From assembly GCF_011806575.1 (NCBI RefSeq), contig NZ_JAATOO010000003.1, positions 185,508 to 249,507 of the forward strand: a DNA stretch of 64,000 nucleotides, given 5' to 3'. A program made the position numbers and the translations under genes. Of this stretch, positions 36,658 through 45,269 are shown piece after piece (position 1 is the stretch's first letter; each line of letters begins with the position of its first letter). The notes beneath the pieces are model-generated. The model made no database searches and had not been told where the DNA came from. It saw nothing but the letters and a program-made list of their open reading frames with translations. Source of the stretch: Vibrio hepatarius (GTDB taxonomy: Bacteria; Pseudomonadota; Gammaproteobacteria; Enterobacterales; Vibrionaceae).

Positions 36658-37968
36658 CTACCAACAGATACCCTGCTTGTTACCCAGAGATTTTTCTTTC
36701 ATAAAGCCGGTGATATCTATCAAGACTTGCTCGTCCGAGATCTGGTCTAGCAAAGTGTCAAAGGATTTACAGCCGTTCGCTAGTATGATCAGCTCAGAAT
36801 CCACCAGCACATCTTCTTTATTCTCCTGTAGTAAGGAAGAAAGATGCGGGATCTTGTGTTCGATGTAATCTTTGTTCGCACCGTGGACTCTTGCATAACT
36901 GACGTTCTCATCGTAGATACGCAGTTGATAGCCCTTACCGAGCAACATTTCCGCCAATTTCACTTGAGGTGACTCACGCAAATCGTCGGTATCCGGTTTG
37001 AACGACAATCCATACAACGCGACTTTGCGTTTGCCAGTTTGCTCAATGATATTGAACGCATTGTTTACATGGCATTCGTTACTTTCCATGATTGACGTTA
37101 GCAACGGGTGTTTCACGTCCAACTGCGATGCTCTGAATGACAACGCGCGCACATCTTTTGGCAAACAAGAACCACCAAAAGCAAAACCTGGCTTCATGTA
37201 ATAAGGTGAGATGTTGAGTTTCTTGTCCGCGCAGAAGATTTCCATCACTTTACGACCATCCACACCTGATGCTTTAGCAATGCTGCCAATTTCGTTGGCA
37301 AACGCTACTTTGACAGCGTGCCACACGTTACAGGTGTATTTGATCATCTCAGCGGTTTCGATAGTTTCGACAAACAGCGGCGCGTCAATATCGCTATATA
37401 GCTCGGTAAGTTGCTCCGCAGACGTTTTATCCAGACAACCCATCACCGTCATTGGCGGATGGTCATAATCATAAAGAGCGGTACCTTCGCGCAGAAACTC
37501 TGGGTTAACCGCAAGGCCAAACCCAACACCCGCTTCGAGTCCACTGGCTTCTTCCAATATCGCACGAATCTCACCCATCACTGAACCCGGTAATACCGTA
37601 CTGCGAATGACCACGGTATGATGCGTACCTTTGAGTTTGATCGCCTCAGCGATTTGTTTACAAACAATATTCACGTATTCGAGGTTGAGGTCGCCATTCG
37701 GTTTTGAAGGCGTTGGTACTGATATGAACGAGATTTCGGTTTCCATCACCGCTTCAATTGCGCTAGTAGTTGCTGATATTTTGCTATTATTTAATCCCTT
37801 AACGAGTAGCTCTTCCAAACCGGGCTCAACAAGTGGAGATTGCCCTTGATTGATCATGTCTACTTTTTCTTGAACGACATCCACACCAATAACTTGGTGC
37901 CCACGATTAGCTAAACAGGCCGTACATACAGTACCCACATAGCCCATTCCAAAAATACTAACGCGCAT
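36658..37968 (-). CDS. algD: GDP-mannose 6-dehydrogenase AlgD
   Basis: AlgD oxidises GDP-mannose to GDP-mannuronic acid, the committed step of alginate synthesis. From the ATG at 37968 (AGGAG 5 bases before) it is 436 residues, equal to the P. aeruginosa enzyme. It has an N-terminal Rossmann motif (GMGYVG) and the catalytic Cys268 in [12 protein letters not shown], at the same residue number as in Pseudomonas. It leads the operon algD-alg8-alg44-algK-algG-algX-algL. Confidence 0.96.
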   Translation of the reverse strand: MRVSIFGMGYVGTVCTACLANRGHQVIGVDVVQEKVDMINQGQSPLVEPGLEELLVKGLNNSKISATTSAIEAVMETEISFISVPTPSKPNGDLNLEYVNIVCKQIAEAIKLKGTHHTVVIRSTVLPGSVMGEIRAILEEASGLEAGVGFGLAVNPEFLREGTALYDYDHPPMTVMGCLDKTSAEQLTELYSDIDAPLFVETIETAEMIKYTCNVWHAVKVAFANEIGSIAKASGVDGRKVMEIFCADKKLNISPYYMKPGFAFGGSCLPKDVRALSFRASQLDVKHPLLTSIMESNECHVNNAFNIIEQTGKRKVALYGLSFKPDTDDLRESPQVKLAEMLLGKGYQLRIYDENVSYARVHGANKDYIEHKIPHLSSLLQENKEDVLVDSELIILANGCKSFDTLLDQISDEQVLIDITGFMKEKSLGNKQGICW

Positions 37969-38585
37969 ACTCACTCCTTTGATATAATATGAACTTAATT
38001 TATTATTTAAATTTTTCTTTTAATAAAACGTCTCGCTCATACCAAGAAATTAGCAAACAAAAATCTTTATGCAAATTAAGGAAAACTTTATAAAAAGTAA
38101 TTAATTTGCATTTTTTAAAATAGCTGTTATGGCCAATAGAATCATGCCGAACACACATTAATAGTTAAGAGAAAAATACTTATAATTCATAACATTAAAA
38201 CCAAAACAAGAAATAACAAGAAGTAAAAAAATCGACAAAAATGGATAAGAGGCGTAAAAAAATGATAGGTAAACATGCTGTTTTATAAAGATAAAATTAT
38301 TATTAATACCAGTCTACAAATTGAGACAAAATATATCCACTATATTAGAATGGTTTTTATAAAAGCTAATACTTAAGTTTAACTCGACAGTTATTATAAA
38401 AAATTAAGGAGAGTTTCATAAGTTATTGTTTATTATCAACACAACAAATTCAATTGATAATATATTTATATTAAAGTATTTCCTTATGTGTTATTTTTCC
38501 ATATTGAGAATCATTTCTTAACAATATGTACACACGAAAAGTATGAACAAAGTCGTAAGCCAAGGAGAAAAAAAAACTTCCCCCA
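37969..38585. promoter_or_regulatory. AT-rich region upstream of algD
   Basis: About 617 bases, very AT-rich, between algD and the 3' end of the LysR gene. It must contain the alginate operon promoter. I could not identify an AlgU-type or sigma-54 promoter with confidence, nor a copy of the GTTGTACA half-site. Confidence 0.5.
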
Positions 38586-39422
38586 TCAGACCGGAGTTAT
38601 TGCGCTAAGAAGTGACTTAAGGCAGTCGTTATCAAGTAACGGATGTGTTTCTGGTCCTGAAACCAAGACAATATCTACCGAGGGTAACGGAGGCATATTC
38701 GCCAGTATTCTCAAATCACTAGTGACACTGAGCTTACCCATCGCCCCAATCGCCATACCACTGCGTACGATTGCTCTTTGCGCCGAAGCAGTATCGCAAC
38801 ACGCGAGCAATTGGTAACTTTGACCATTTTTAATCAGTCCATCCAAAGCGGCAGCATGATACTTACAATCGGTCTGAAACAGTGCCAGTGGTATCGGTTT
38901 AGAGAGTTCAACATCAAAGTCTTGATTGGCGATCCATACGCCTTGGTCGCTGGCTAGCCAATGCCCTTCTTCACTGTTGGGCGCTCTAGTGAGAATGGCT
39001 GCATCAATTTTTCCCTCATCTAGCCAGTTGCGAAGCATGACGCTAGGTTGGCTGTAGACATGTATTGAACAGGTAGGCTCAGCCTCAGTAAGAACTTGGA
39101 TGACTTTAGGTAGAATACTCTCGTTATAGTCTTCAGGACACCCAAGTCTAAGCGGGCGCTTGTTTTCATAACGCTTGACCTGCTTTAAGGCTTTGTTGTG
39201 TAGATTGATCAACTCTTCTGCATGAGTACGCAATGCGAGTCCTGCTTCGCTCAATACTAAATTGCGCCCTTGCTTCTCAAACAAACTCACACTTAGTTCA
39301 TCCTCAAGCTTGCGCATCTGTGCACTGAAAGCCGATTGAGTACGACTAATCTGTTTTGCTGCACGCGTAAAACTGCCCGTTTCAACAAAAGCGAGGAAAC
39401 TCCTTAGCGCATCTATATCCAT
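38586..39422 (-). CDS. LysR-family transcriptional regulator
   Basis: A 278-residue LysR protein. The N-terminal helix-turn-helix (MDIDALRSFLAFVETGSFTRAAKQISRTQSAFSAQMRKLE, residues 1-60) is followed by a substrate-binding domain. It is divergent from a glutathione transferase gene 115 bases away, its probable target. It reads toward algD but is separated from it by 600 bases, and a role in alginate control is only possible by position. Confidence 0.85.
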   Translation of the reverse strand: MDIDALRSFLAFVETGSFTRAAKQISRTQSAFSAQMRKLEDELSVSLFEKQGRNLVLSEAGLALRTHAEELINLHNKALKQVKRYENKRPLRLGCPEDYNESILPKVIQVLTEAEPTCSIHVYSQPSVMLRNWLDEGKIDAAILTRAPNSEEGHWLASDQGVWIANQDFDVELSKPIPLALFQTDCKYHAAALDGLIKNGQSYQLLACCDTASAQRAIVRSGMAIGAMGKLSVTSDLRILANMPPLPSVDIVLVSGPETHPLLDNDCLKSLLSAITPV

Positions 39423-39537
39423 ATTGACTATGCCTATCCATCAATTTTTTCAATGTATTCCATTGAAACTATCCGTTAGTTCGAAAGAAAACAATCCCTT
39501 AGTCTAGAATCAATTAAACAACAGACAAGGAAGTAAC

Positions 39538-40185
39538 ATGCAACTTTATATCGCAAACCAAAACTACTCCAGTTGGTCATTACGCGCATGGCTGATACTT
39601 GCGCAGTACGAACTTGACGCAGAAGTCATCAAACTGACGTTATTCACCAACGAGTTTTACCGCACTCTAGAAAAGATCACGCCGACGGCCAAGGTGCCCG
39701 TTTTGGTTGACGGTGACGTTATTGTATGGGAATCATTAGCCATACTCGAATACGTCAACGAAGCGTGTTTAGACGGTAAAGCTTGGCCAACTTCTGCTAG
39801 TGAAAGAGCCAAAGCACGCGCTATCGCCTCCGAGATGCACGCCGGATTTTGCCACCTACGCAACGAAATGCCAATGAACTGCCGCGCCAAGCGCAAAGTA
39901 CATTTAAGCGCAGGCGCTCTCAAAGATGTCGCTCGAATCGATCAGCTTTGGTCACAACAAATGGCTGAATATCCAGAGGGCTTCTTGTTTGGTGATTGGT
40001 CGATTGCTGATGCCATGTATGCGCCCGTCGCTTTGCGTTTTGAAACCTATGGCATCAAATTGTCAGATAAGGCGAGAACGTATCAGCAGCGATTACTTCA
40101 GAGCCCAGCTATGCAACTTTGGTTAACGCAAGCAAGCACTGAAACCGACATCGTCGAAGAAGACGAAGCGGGAGAAGCTGTCTAA
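39538..40185 (+). CDS. Glutathione S-transferase family protein
   Basis: A 215-residue protein with an N-terminal thioredoxin fold (QNYSSWSLRAWL, Ser in SSWS as likely active residue), cis-Pro at TAKVPVLVDG and the glutathione-binding WESLAILEY. An all-helical domain follows. The acidic tail (ETDIVEEDEAGEAV) is unusual in composition. It is divergent from the LysR regulator. Confidence 0.87.
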   Translation: MQLYIANQNYSSWSLRAWLILAQYELDAEVIKLTLFTNEFYRTLEKITPTAKVPVLVDGDVIVWESLAILEYVNEACLDGKAWPTSASERAKARAIASEMHAGFCHLRNEMPMNCRAKRKVHLSAGALKDVARIDQLWSQQMAEYPEGFLFGDWSIADAMYAPVALRFETYGIKLSDKARTYQQRLLQSPAMQLWLTQASTETDIVEEDEAGEAV

Positions 40186-40388
40186 CGTCCTATCTCTCGA
40201 TCAGCAGATAAACCCGTTCCTCATACTGAACTCTGCTGATCGATTGCAATAATCCTCAATAATCAGCTTGGCCAATTGTTCTTCAATCGTGCCAACAAAG
40301 TTCTTTCCTTATAAATCTGTATAACCTCACAAAAATTAAGGTTAACGAGTTCTATACTTGGGACGGCTTACTGGCAAAGGAGAATGTC

Positions 40389-40733
40389 ATGAATCGTTAT
40401 ATCGTTTCTGTACTATTAGGTTGCCTGTCCGTTTCCCTTTCTGTCTATGCGGCTGGCAAGGGTAACAACCAAATGGGTATGGGCAAGGGGATGTCTCAAG
40501 CACCAGTGTTTGAAGATATTGATACCAACCAAGATAGCTTAATCTCGAAAGAGGAGTTTGAAACTTTTCAAACGCAGAGACAGGAACAACGTAAAGAAGA
40601 AGGCCGATTGATGAAAAACTCGGCTTACAGTGAAGGAATGTTTGAACGCATTGACGCAGACCAAGATGGATTTGTCGACGTTGATGAGTTTACCATGCAC
40701 CGCGGTTCAATGAGAGGCGCTAAACCTCAATAG
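40389..40733 (+). CDS. Small secreted EF-hand protein
   Basis: A 114-residue protein with a signal peptide ending near Ala22 (SVSLSVYAA). Two EF-hand calcium loops are visible: DTNQDSLISKEE (about 44-55) and DADQDGFVDVDE (about 89-100). It probably binds calcium in the periplasm or outside the cell. The role is unknown. Confidence 0.82.
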   Translation: MNRYIVSVLLGCLSVSLSVYAAGKGNNQMGMGKGMSQAPVFEDIDTNQDSLISKEEFETFQTQRQEQRKEEGRLMKNSAYSEGMFERIDADQDGFVDVDEFTMHRGSMRGAKPQ

Positions 40734-40765
40734 ACGACCGCATGACCTCACATAAAGTAACCAGC

Positions 40766-40795
40766 AGAGAGGTAATCCAACTTACCTCTCTTTTT
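40766..40795 (+). terminator. Intrinsic terminator after the EF-hand gene
   Basis: AGAGAGGTAA-N6-TTACCTCTCT forms a perfect 10-bp stem, followed by a T run. Confidence 0.85.
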
Positions 40796-40844
40796 GTTTC
40801 TGTACTGATCCAGTTCACCAGCCTACCCAATTGCAAACTACTAA

Positions 40845-40997
40845 ATGGTACAAATCATGGTAGCCGCTGGCTTTAGTGAAAACGACATGGTCAAGTGGCA
40901 CCAAAAATTTGAGGAGCTCGAACCGCAAGAACATCAAAAGTTCCTTGAATCACTAGGTATCACAAGCGACGAGATTCGTCAGATCCGCGCTCTATAA
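40845..40997 (+). CDS. Small protein of 50 residues, possible stand-alone MerR C-terminal-like segment
   Basis: An open frame from ATG 40845 (alternative ATG 40857) to TAA 40995. A stop codon lies directly before the first ATG. The product is rich in charged helix residues (SENDMVKWHQKFEELEPQEH, then FLESLGITSDEI) and resembles, from memory, the C-terminal tail of some MerR-family regulators, without a DNA-binding domain. A terminator precedes it and another follows it, which supports a separate transcript. It could be a real small protein or a gene remnant. Confidence 0.5.
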   Translation: MVQIMVAAGFSENDMVKWHQKFEELEPQEHQKFLESLGITSDEIRQIRAL

Positions 40998-41003
40998 CGC
41001 AAA

Positions 41004-41025
41004 ATAGCCTCAAGGATGAGGCTAT
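41004..41025. terminator. Intrinsic terminator after the 50-residue gene
   Basis: ATAGCCTCA-AGGA-TGAGGCTAT forms a 9-bp stem with a short pyrimidine tail (CTCTTT). It serves the small gene and possibly the convergent DJ-1 gene. Confidence 0.65.
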
Positions 41026-41053
41026 CTCTTTAGCTATAAACACAACGAGTGGC

Positions 41054-41635
41054 TTACTTAACGTTTTTCTGCCAGTTATATTCCATTTGATGAGCCACTT
41101 TCTCGGCAGAAACCTTAGTGGTTAATTGCGAGACCAGATGTAAACTCATGTCGATTCCTGCTGAAATACCACCAGAAGTAATGTACTTACCCGATTGCAC
41201 CCAGCGCTTGTTGTCTACCACCGTTAAATCTGCAAATCGCGCTTTTAAATCTGCGGTATCTTCCCAATGAGTAGTGACTGATAGTCCTTTTAGGAGGCCA
41301 GCGTTAGCCAATAGAAACGCACCAGTACAAACGGAGGCCACAACTTGTGCTCGCTGGTCTACCGACTTTATCCAATCCAACACATCCGGCTTGCTCATTT
41401 CGCTAGTATGTACACCACCGACAACAACCAGTATATCGATTTCAGGATGACTCTGAATCGAATAATCAGGCAACAACCTGAATCCGCCACGCGCAATGAC
41501 TGGTTCTCCGCTTTGTGAAACGAAAAACACATGCCAACTTTCGTCACCTAAACGTTTTGCGGTACTAAAAACTTCGAATGGACCAGAGAAATCGAGCACT
41601 TCTGCCTGATCATAAACGTAGATTCCAATGTTCAT
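41054..41635 (-). CDS. DJ-1/PfpI family protein (isonitrile hydratase-like)
   Basis: A 193-residue protein with a class I glutamine-amidotransferase-like fold. The nucleophile elbow is ASVCTGAFLLA, and Asp15 sits near the N-terminus, as in isonitrile hydratase and in the N-terminal halves of GlxA-type AraC regulators. There is no DNA-binding domain. Function beyond the fold is uncertain. Confidence 0.82.
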   Translation of the reverse strand: MNIGIYVYDQAEVLDFSGPFEVFSTAKRLGDESWHVFFVSQSGEPVIARGGFRLLPDYSIQSHPEIDILVVVGGVHTSEMSKPDVLDWIKSVDQRAQVVASVCTGAFLLANAGLLKGLSVTTHWEDTADLKARFADLTVVDNKRWVQSGKYITSGGISAGIDMSLHLVSQLTTKVSAEKVAHQMEYNWQKNVK

Positions 41636-41683
41636 CTTGCCTCCTTGCAGCCTATTGGATAGCTACACTAACCATATTCTAAT

Positions 41684-41929
41684 TTAGCGTTGCACACCAT
41701 TCACTACTGCGACAATCAACAAACTAAATAGGATGCTAAATAACCCGACATAGCTAACGTGATGACGCTTAGACTCTACGTAGGCTTTCGATGGTAAACG
41801 TCCGAATGAGCCAATTTTAAGCACGGCAAAGCCCAAGTAGTAACATACAGATTCTAGCAAAGTAAGTTGCAGAATCGTTTGAAGCGCAACTCTGAGTGTC
41901 TTTAACGATGACGAGAATACCTCTTCCAT
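41684..41929 (-). CDS. Small membrane protein of unknown function
   Basis: 81 residues with two hydrophobic segments (about 20-40 and 58-76) separated by a basic loop (SKAYVESKRHH). A strong GAGGAG ribosome site lies 6 bases before the ATG, which supports coding. The family is not recognised. Confidence 0.6.
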   Translation of the reverse strand: MEEVFSSSLKTLRVALQTILQLTLLESVCYYLGFAVLKIGSFGRLPSKAYVESKRHHVSYVGLFSILFSLLIVAVVNGVQR

Positions 41930-41989
41930 TTTGGTCTCCTCATATACTCAAATGCCCAATTAAGCCGCTATTAAATCAATGAGTTAGAT

Positions 41990-42367
41990 TTAGTCGTCAA
42001 GTGCGACTATCGTTTCTATCTCAATCAACAAGTCAGGATGAATTAACTTAGAGACTTCTACCAATGAGCAAGCAGGTAAAAAGCCTTCATAGTACTCAAA
42101 CAGTTGCTCACGAATAGTGGTAAGCAAAGTGATGTCTCTTACGAAGATGGTGAGCTTGATGATGTCCTGCTTTCTGCGTTGTTCAAACTCTAGAATCGAT
42201 GATATTTGCGACAGAATTTGCGCGCATTGCTCTGGTAGTCCTTCCGATTGAGCGGGAGTACCAAACGCAGTTAAACCCGAAACATACAAGATTCTGTCAT
42301 GCTTAGTTGCGTGAACATAAGGCCCAGCAATTTTCGGTAGAGCATTGTAGTTGATCCTTTCAACCAT
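41990..42367 (-). CDS. RidA/YjgF-family protein
   Basis: A 125-residue RidA-like protein (IAGPYVHATKHDRILYVSG at the start of the fold, KLTIFVRDI in the middle). Canonical RidA hydrolyses reactive enamine/imine intermediates using an Arg near position 105; here that region reads LVEVSKLIHP, so the catalytic Arg appears to be absent. It is a member of a divergent subgroup. An AAGGAAG ribosome site is present. Confidence 0.8.
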   Translation of the reverse strand: MVERINYNALPKIAGPYVHATKHDRILYVSGLTAFGTPAQSEGLPEQCAQILSQISSILEFEQRRKQDIIKLTIFVRDITLLTTIREQLFEYYEGFLPACSLVEVSKLIHPDLLIEIETIVALDD

Positions 42368-42458
42368 GGTTTACTTCCTTGCGAATACAATCTGTTGGAA
42401 AGAAAGACGCAATAGTTAAGAGCAACCATTGCGCCTATAATAAGGGACGATATTGAGG

Positions 42459-42794
42459 TTAAGCTTTTTTGACAAATTGAGCCGTAACCATCATTTCACC
42501 TGCGCCGTCGACTTTGCAGTCCAGCTGATGGTCTTTGCCTTCAACGATACGTCGAATGACTGCTTTAGTGCCTATCTTGAGCACCAAAGAACTGCCTTTT
42601 ACTTTTAGGTCTTTAGCTAACGTTACCTTGTCACCTTCAGATAACAGTGTGCCGTTCGCATCTTTCACATTGAATAACTCATTTGCGGCGACTTCTTCTG
42701 GATTCCATTCATGAGCGCACTCTGGGCACACTAAGTTGTTTTGATCCTGATAAACAAATTCTGACTGACAATTTGGACATGGAGGAAAAGACAT
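42459..42794 (-). CDS. PhnA/YjdM-family zinc-ribbon protein
   Basis: A 111-residue protein with an N-terminal zinc ribbon ([11 protein letters not shown] and CPECAHEW) and the conserved C-terminal domain ([25 protein letters not shown]). The family is named for the phosphonate operon but its function is not settled. It is a stand-alone gene. Confidence 0.9.
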   Translation of the reverse strand: MSFPPCPNCQSEFVYQDQNNLVCPECAHEWNPEEVAANELFNVKDANGTLLSEGDKVTLAKDLKVKGSSLVLKIGTKAVIRRIVEGKDHQLDCKVDGAGEMMVTAQFVKKA

Positions 42795-42926
42795 AACTCA
42801 CTACTTTTTAGACTAAATGTGTTCCGTATGATACTGCGAGTTGCGAGCCGATTCGACCTTAGTCTCTTCATTATTGCTTTCTCATTATCCATTGCCCAAC
42901 GGGTACTATTACTTGTCTGTTGGAGA

Positions 42927-43508
42927 CTAAAACTTAGCCTTAATTTTTTGTACAAACGCATCCACTTGTGCCTTGCTGGCATTTTCACTTTTGTACATCG
43001 ATAGCATGTCGAAGTGACAACGTTTCACACATGCACCTAAAATTGCAATTTTCAACACTCGTTTTACTGGTTGCCTAAGCACAAACTTATCAACCCACCA
43101 AGGTGAGCCAAGCGTGGTGACAACTTTCACTTCTTTGAGCTTGTCTAAACGGGGCGTAATGGGACCGAGATCCGATGCGTGGTTGTAGGTATGTCCGGGC
43201 GCCCAAACTCGGTCAAACCACCCTTTCAAAATCGCAGGAAAGCCAAACCACCATGTTGGGAAAATCAGCACCAACGACTCAGTTTGCTTTAACTGCTCGA
43301 TCTCTTGAGCGAGTTGAGTAGTATCGAACGTCGATTGGTAGTAACTCTGTCGTTCTTGCTCAGTTAAAGCGGGAGTAAAACCATTCTCGTACAGATCCAC
43401 TAGCGTGATCTGATAGCCTTTTGACTCAAGGTGTTCGACCGTTTGAGATGCCAGATAATGGCACAAACTGTCCTTTAGTGGATGGGAAACTACAACTAAA
43501 CACTTCAC
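42927..43508 (-). CDS. NAD(P)H-quinone oxidoreductase, flavodoxin-like
   Basis: A 193-residue flavodoxin-fold protein (LVVVSHPLKDSLCHYLA at the N-terminus, LVLIFPTWWFGFPAILKGWFDRVW in the middle), the signature of the NQO1/KefF/MdaB group that reduces quinones with NAD(P)H and FMN or FAD. It starts at GTG 43508 after AAGGAG. Confidence 0.88.
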   Translation of the reverse strand: MKCLVVVSHPLKDSLCHYLASQTVEHLESKGYQITLVDLYENGFTPALTEQERQSYYQSTFDTTQLAQEIEQLKQTESLVLIFPTWWFGFPAILKGWFDRVWAPGHTYNHASDLGPITPRLDKLKEVKVVTTLGSPWWVDKFVLRQPVKRVLKIAILGACVKRCHFDMLSMYKSENASKAQVDAFVQKIKAKF

Positions 43509-43531
43509 GCCGTTCTCCTTACGTAGTGACG

Positions 43532-44059
43532 TTAAACTTCAAGCTTGCTTATATGCTGGGATACAAAATGGTTTAACTCAGAAAGTGAACGAATCACATA
43601 CACCGTTTTATCGGGCGTCATTGCTTCCAGCTTATTAGTGAAATCTTGATTCCAAAACTTTGGGCATAACCTCAGGGTTTTGTAGCTTTGCCACGTTCCT
43701 TTCAAAGCGGAGCTACCATCAGGCCACCCTTGCGGTTTAACTTTTGCCGCTTGCAGTAACCGTTTCGTTACTAGCCAGTAGCTGGTGATATAGGGCAAAT
43801 CGATGTAGACCAGCGTATCAGCAACCTCTAAGCGCTGATAAAAAGAGCCTATCGGTCCAAAGCCATCAATTATCCAACTCTGTTCCGACAATATGTCGTT
43901 ATGAGCAGCCTCAAACTCGTCTCGCTCGACCGCCTCGCCATTTGGATGATAGGCAATCGAATCTAACTGGTACAAAGGGATTCCCGACTCAACGGCCAAA
44001 GCTTTACTCAAGGTGGATTTGCCACTACCGGGTTTACCGAAAACCGCAACTCTTTTCAT
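43532..44059 (-). CDS. P-loop nucleoside-kinase-like ATPase
   Basis: A 175-residue protein with an N-terminal Walker A (GKPGSGKST) and the arrangement of adenylate-kinase-like or FlaR/topology-modulation proteins (PLYQLDSIAYHP, WIIDGFG, ADTLVYIDLP). The ATG follows a GGAGG site. The substrate is unknown. Confidence 0.8.
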   Translation of the reverse strand: MKRVAVFGKPGSGKSTLSKALAVESGIPLYQLDSIAYHPNGEAVERDEFEAAHNDILSEQSWIIDGFGPIGSFYQRLEVADTLVYIDLPYITSYWLVTKRLLQAAKVKPQGWPDGSSALKGTWQSYKTLRLCPKFWNQDFTNKLEAMTPDKTVYVIRSLSELNHFVSQHISKLEV

Positions 44060-44105
44060 TTAAACCTCCATAAACCATCAAAGATCCCAGAGGCAGAAAA
44101 AAGAA

Positions 44106-44128
44106 AACCCACCTCAATTGGGTGGGTT
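44106..44128 (-). terminator. Intrinsic terminator after the VOC gene
   Basis: On the minus strand AACCCACC-N7-GGTGGGTT is followed by TTTTCTTTTTT, about 200 bases beyond the VOC stop. Confidence 0.75.
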
Positions 44129-44324
44129 AGAAAATTCAGCGCATCAGCAATCCCACCATTCTTATAGAATGATGATAATTCGAGATTGATGATGTGGATT
44201 ATTCGCTTTCATGCAATCATCCTCATATATGAATTGAGGCTTGTCAACGGATTTATTGTCTAAGAAATGAGCACGTTTAAATTCAGTTATTTCTCGCTCA
44301 TCTACTGCTTACTCGGCACACAGA

Positions 44325-44693
44325 TCACTGGTAAACACTGACTTCGATTAAGTTGCTGTCTGGGTCGAGAAAGTAAACAGATTGAATTGCCCCCATCGCA
44401 CCAGATTTTTGTACTGGCCCTTCAATGATTTGGACATTTTCTGCTTTGAGGTGTTGGACAACATCTGTAAGCGGCCATTGGGTAATTAGACATAAATCGC
44501 CTGCCCCAACACACGCTCTGTTACGAGGTTCTTGGTCCAATAGCTGAAGGTTGATCTTCTGATTGCCGAACTTGATTGCCTTTCGGCCATTGGCAAAAGT
44601 GACCTCTTGCATGAGAAGTACACGTTTATAAAATCCCACAGACTGCTCAATGTCTGAGACGGTAAGAACAATATGGTCGATATGACTGATCAT
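44325..44693 (-). CDS. VOC-family (glyoxalase-like) protein
   Basis: A 122-residue vicinal-oxygen-chelate fold with paired beta-alpha-beta-beta-beta modules: HIDHIVLTVSDIEQSVGFYKRVL at the N-terminus and SVYFLDPDSNLIEV at the C-terminus, giving metal-ligand candidates His and Glu. Similar to E. coli-type virulence/dioxygenase-like VOC proteins. The substrate is unknown. Confidence 0.85.
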   Translation of the reverse strand: MISHIDHIVLTVSDIEQSVGFYKRVLLMQEVTFANGRKAIKFGNQKINLQLLDQEPRNRACVGAGDLCLITQWPLTDVVQHLKAENVQIIEGPVQKSGAMGAIQSVYFLDPDSNLIEVSVYQ

Positions 44694-44753
44694 GACGGTA
44701 TCCTTTCGGTCATGTTAAGAAAGCGGCTTGATTAAGCCAATTTACCTGAAAAC

Positions 44754-45047
44754 TTACTCGCCAAACGCGTATCGCCTTTCAACTTTCACGACTTCAACCA
44801 CGTAAGATTGATACCACTTGTCACGCCCTAGCTGCTGTGCTACCGCGTGTTGAGAGTTTTTGTGCCACTGGCGGATATCCTCTTCACTTTCCCAATAGGA
44901 AATGGCGATCTCTTGCTCTCCTTCCGTAACCGCGATGAAGTCCTGGCAGTTGTAACGCTCAAACGCTAAGTCTCGCATCACCTTAACCATCTCTGAATAC
45001 CGAGCATCTTGCTTGCCCGTTTTCGCTTTAAAAATCACTGCGTACAT
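44754..45047 (-). CDS. Antibiotic-biosynthesis-monooxygenase (ABM) domain protein
   Basis: A 97-residue dimeric alpha+beta barrel type protein (YAVIFKAKTG, then DLAFERYNCQDF, then ISYWESEEDIRQWHKNSQH). The ATG at 45047 follows AAGGAAG; the six-residue extension is unlikely. Such proteins act as small monooxygenases or haem-degrading enzymes; the substrate is not shown here. Confidence 0.82.
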   Translation of the reverse strand: MYAVIFKAKTGKQDARYSEMVKVMRDLAFERYNCQDFIAVTEGEQEIAISYWESEEDIRQWHKNSQHAVAQQLGRDKWYQSYVVEVVKVERRYAFGE

Positions 45048-45212
45048 ATTTCTTCCTTGTGTCATTCAGTCTTATGCTGGCTAATACTCTCTATGTGCGT
45101 TGCGATTCTATGCTACTACGTTGAGCTTAAAGATTGCTAGTTAGTCGGTTTATTCGAGACAGCTCCGTCGTTTGATGGTTTGGATATAACCAAAGCAATA
45201 GACGCAAAAAAA

Positions 45213-45238
45213 CCGACGCAACCTCGCGGCTGTGTCGG
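45213..45238 (-). terminator. Intrinsic terminator after the oxygenase gene
   Basis: On the minus strand an 8-bp stem (CCGACACA with TGCGTCGG, one G-T pair) is followed by a run of seven T residues, 30 bases beyond the oxygenase stop. Confidence 0.75.
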
Positions 45239-45269
45239 CATGCAAAGAAACTAACTGGTTGCTAGTCTA

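Noticed and set aside
37991..37996. GAACTT near algD as an AlgU (sigma-E) -35 element
   Set aside because: It is on the plus strand, opposite to algD transcription, and no matching -10 element was found.
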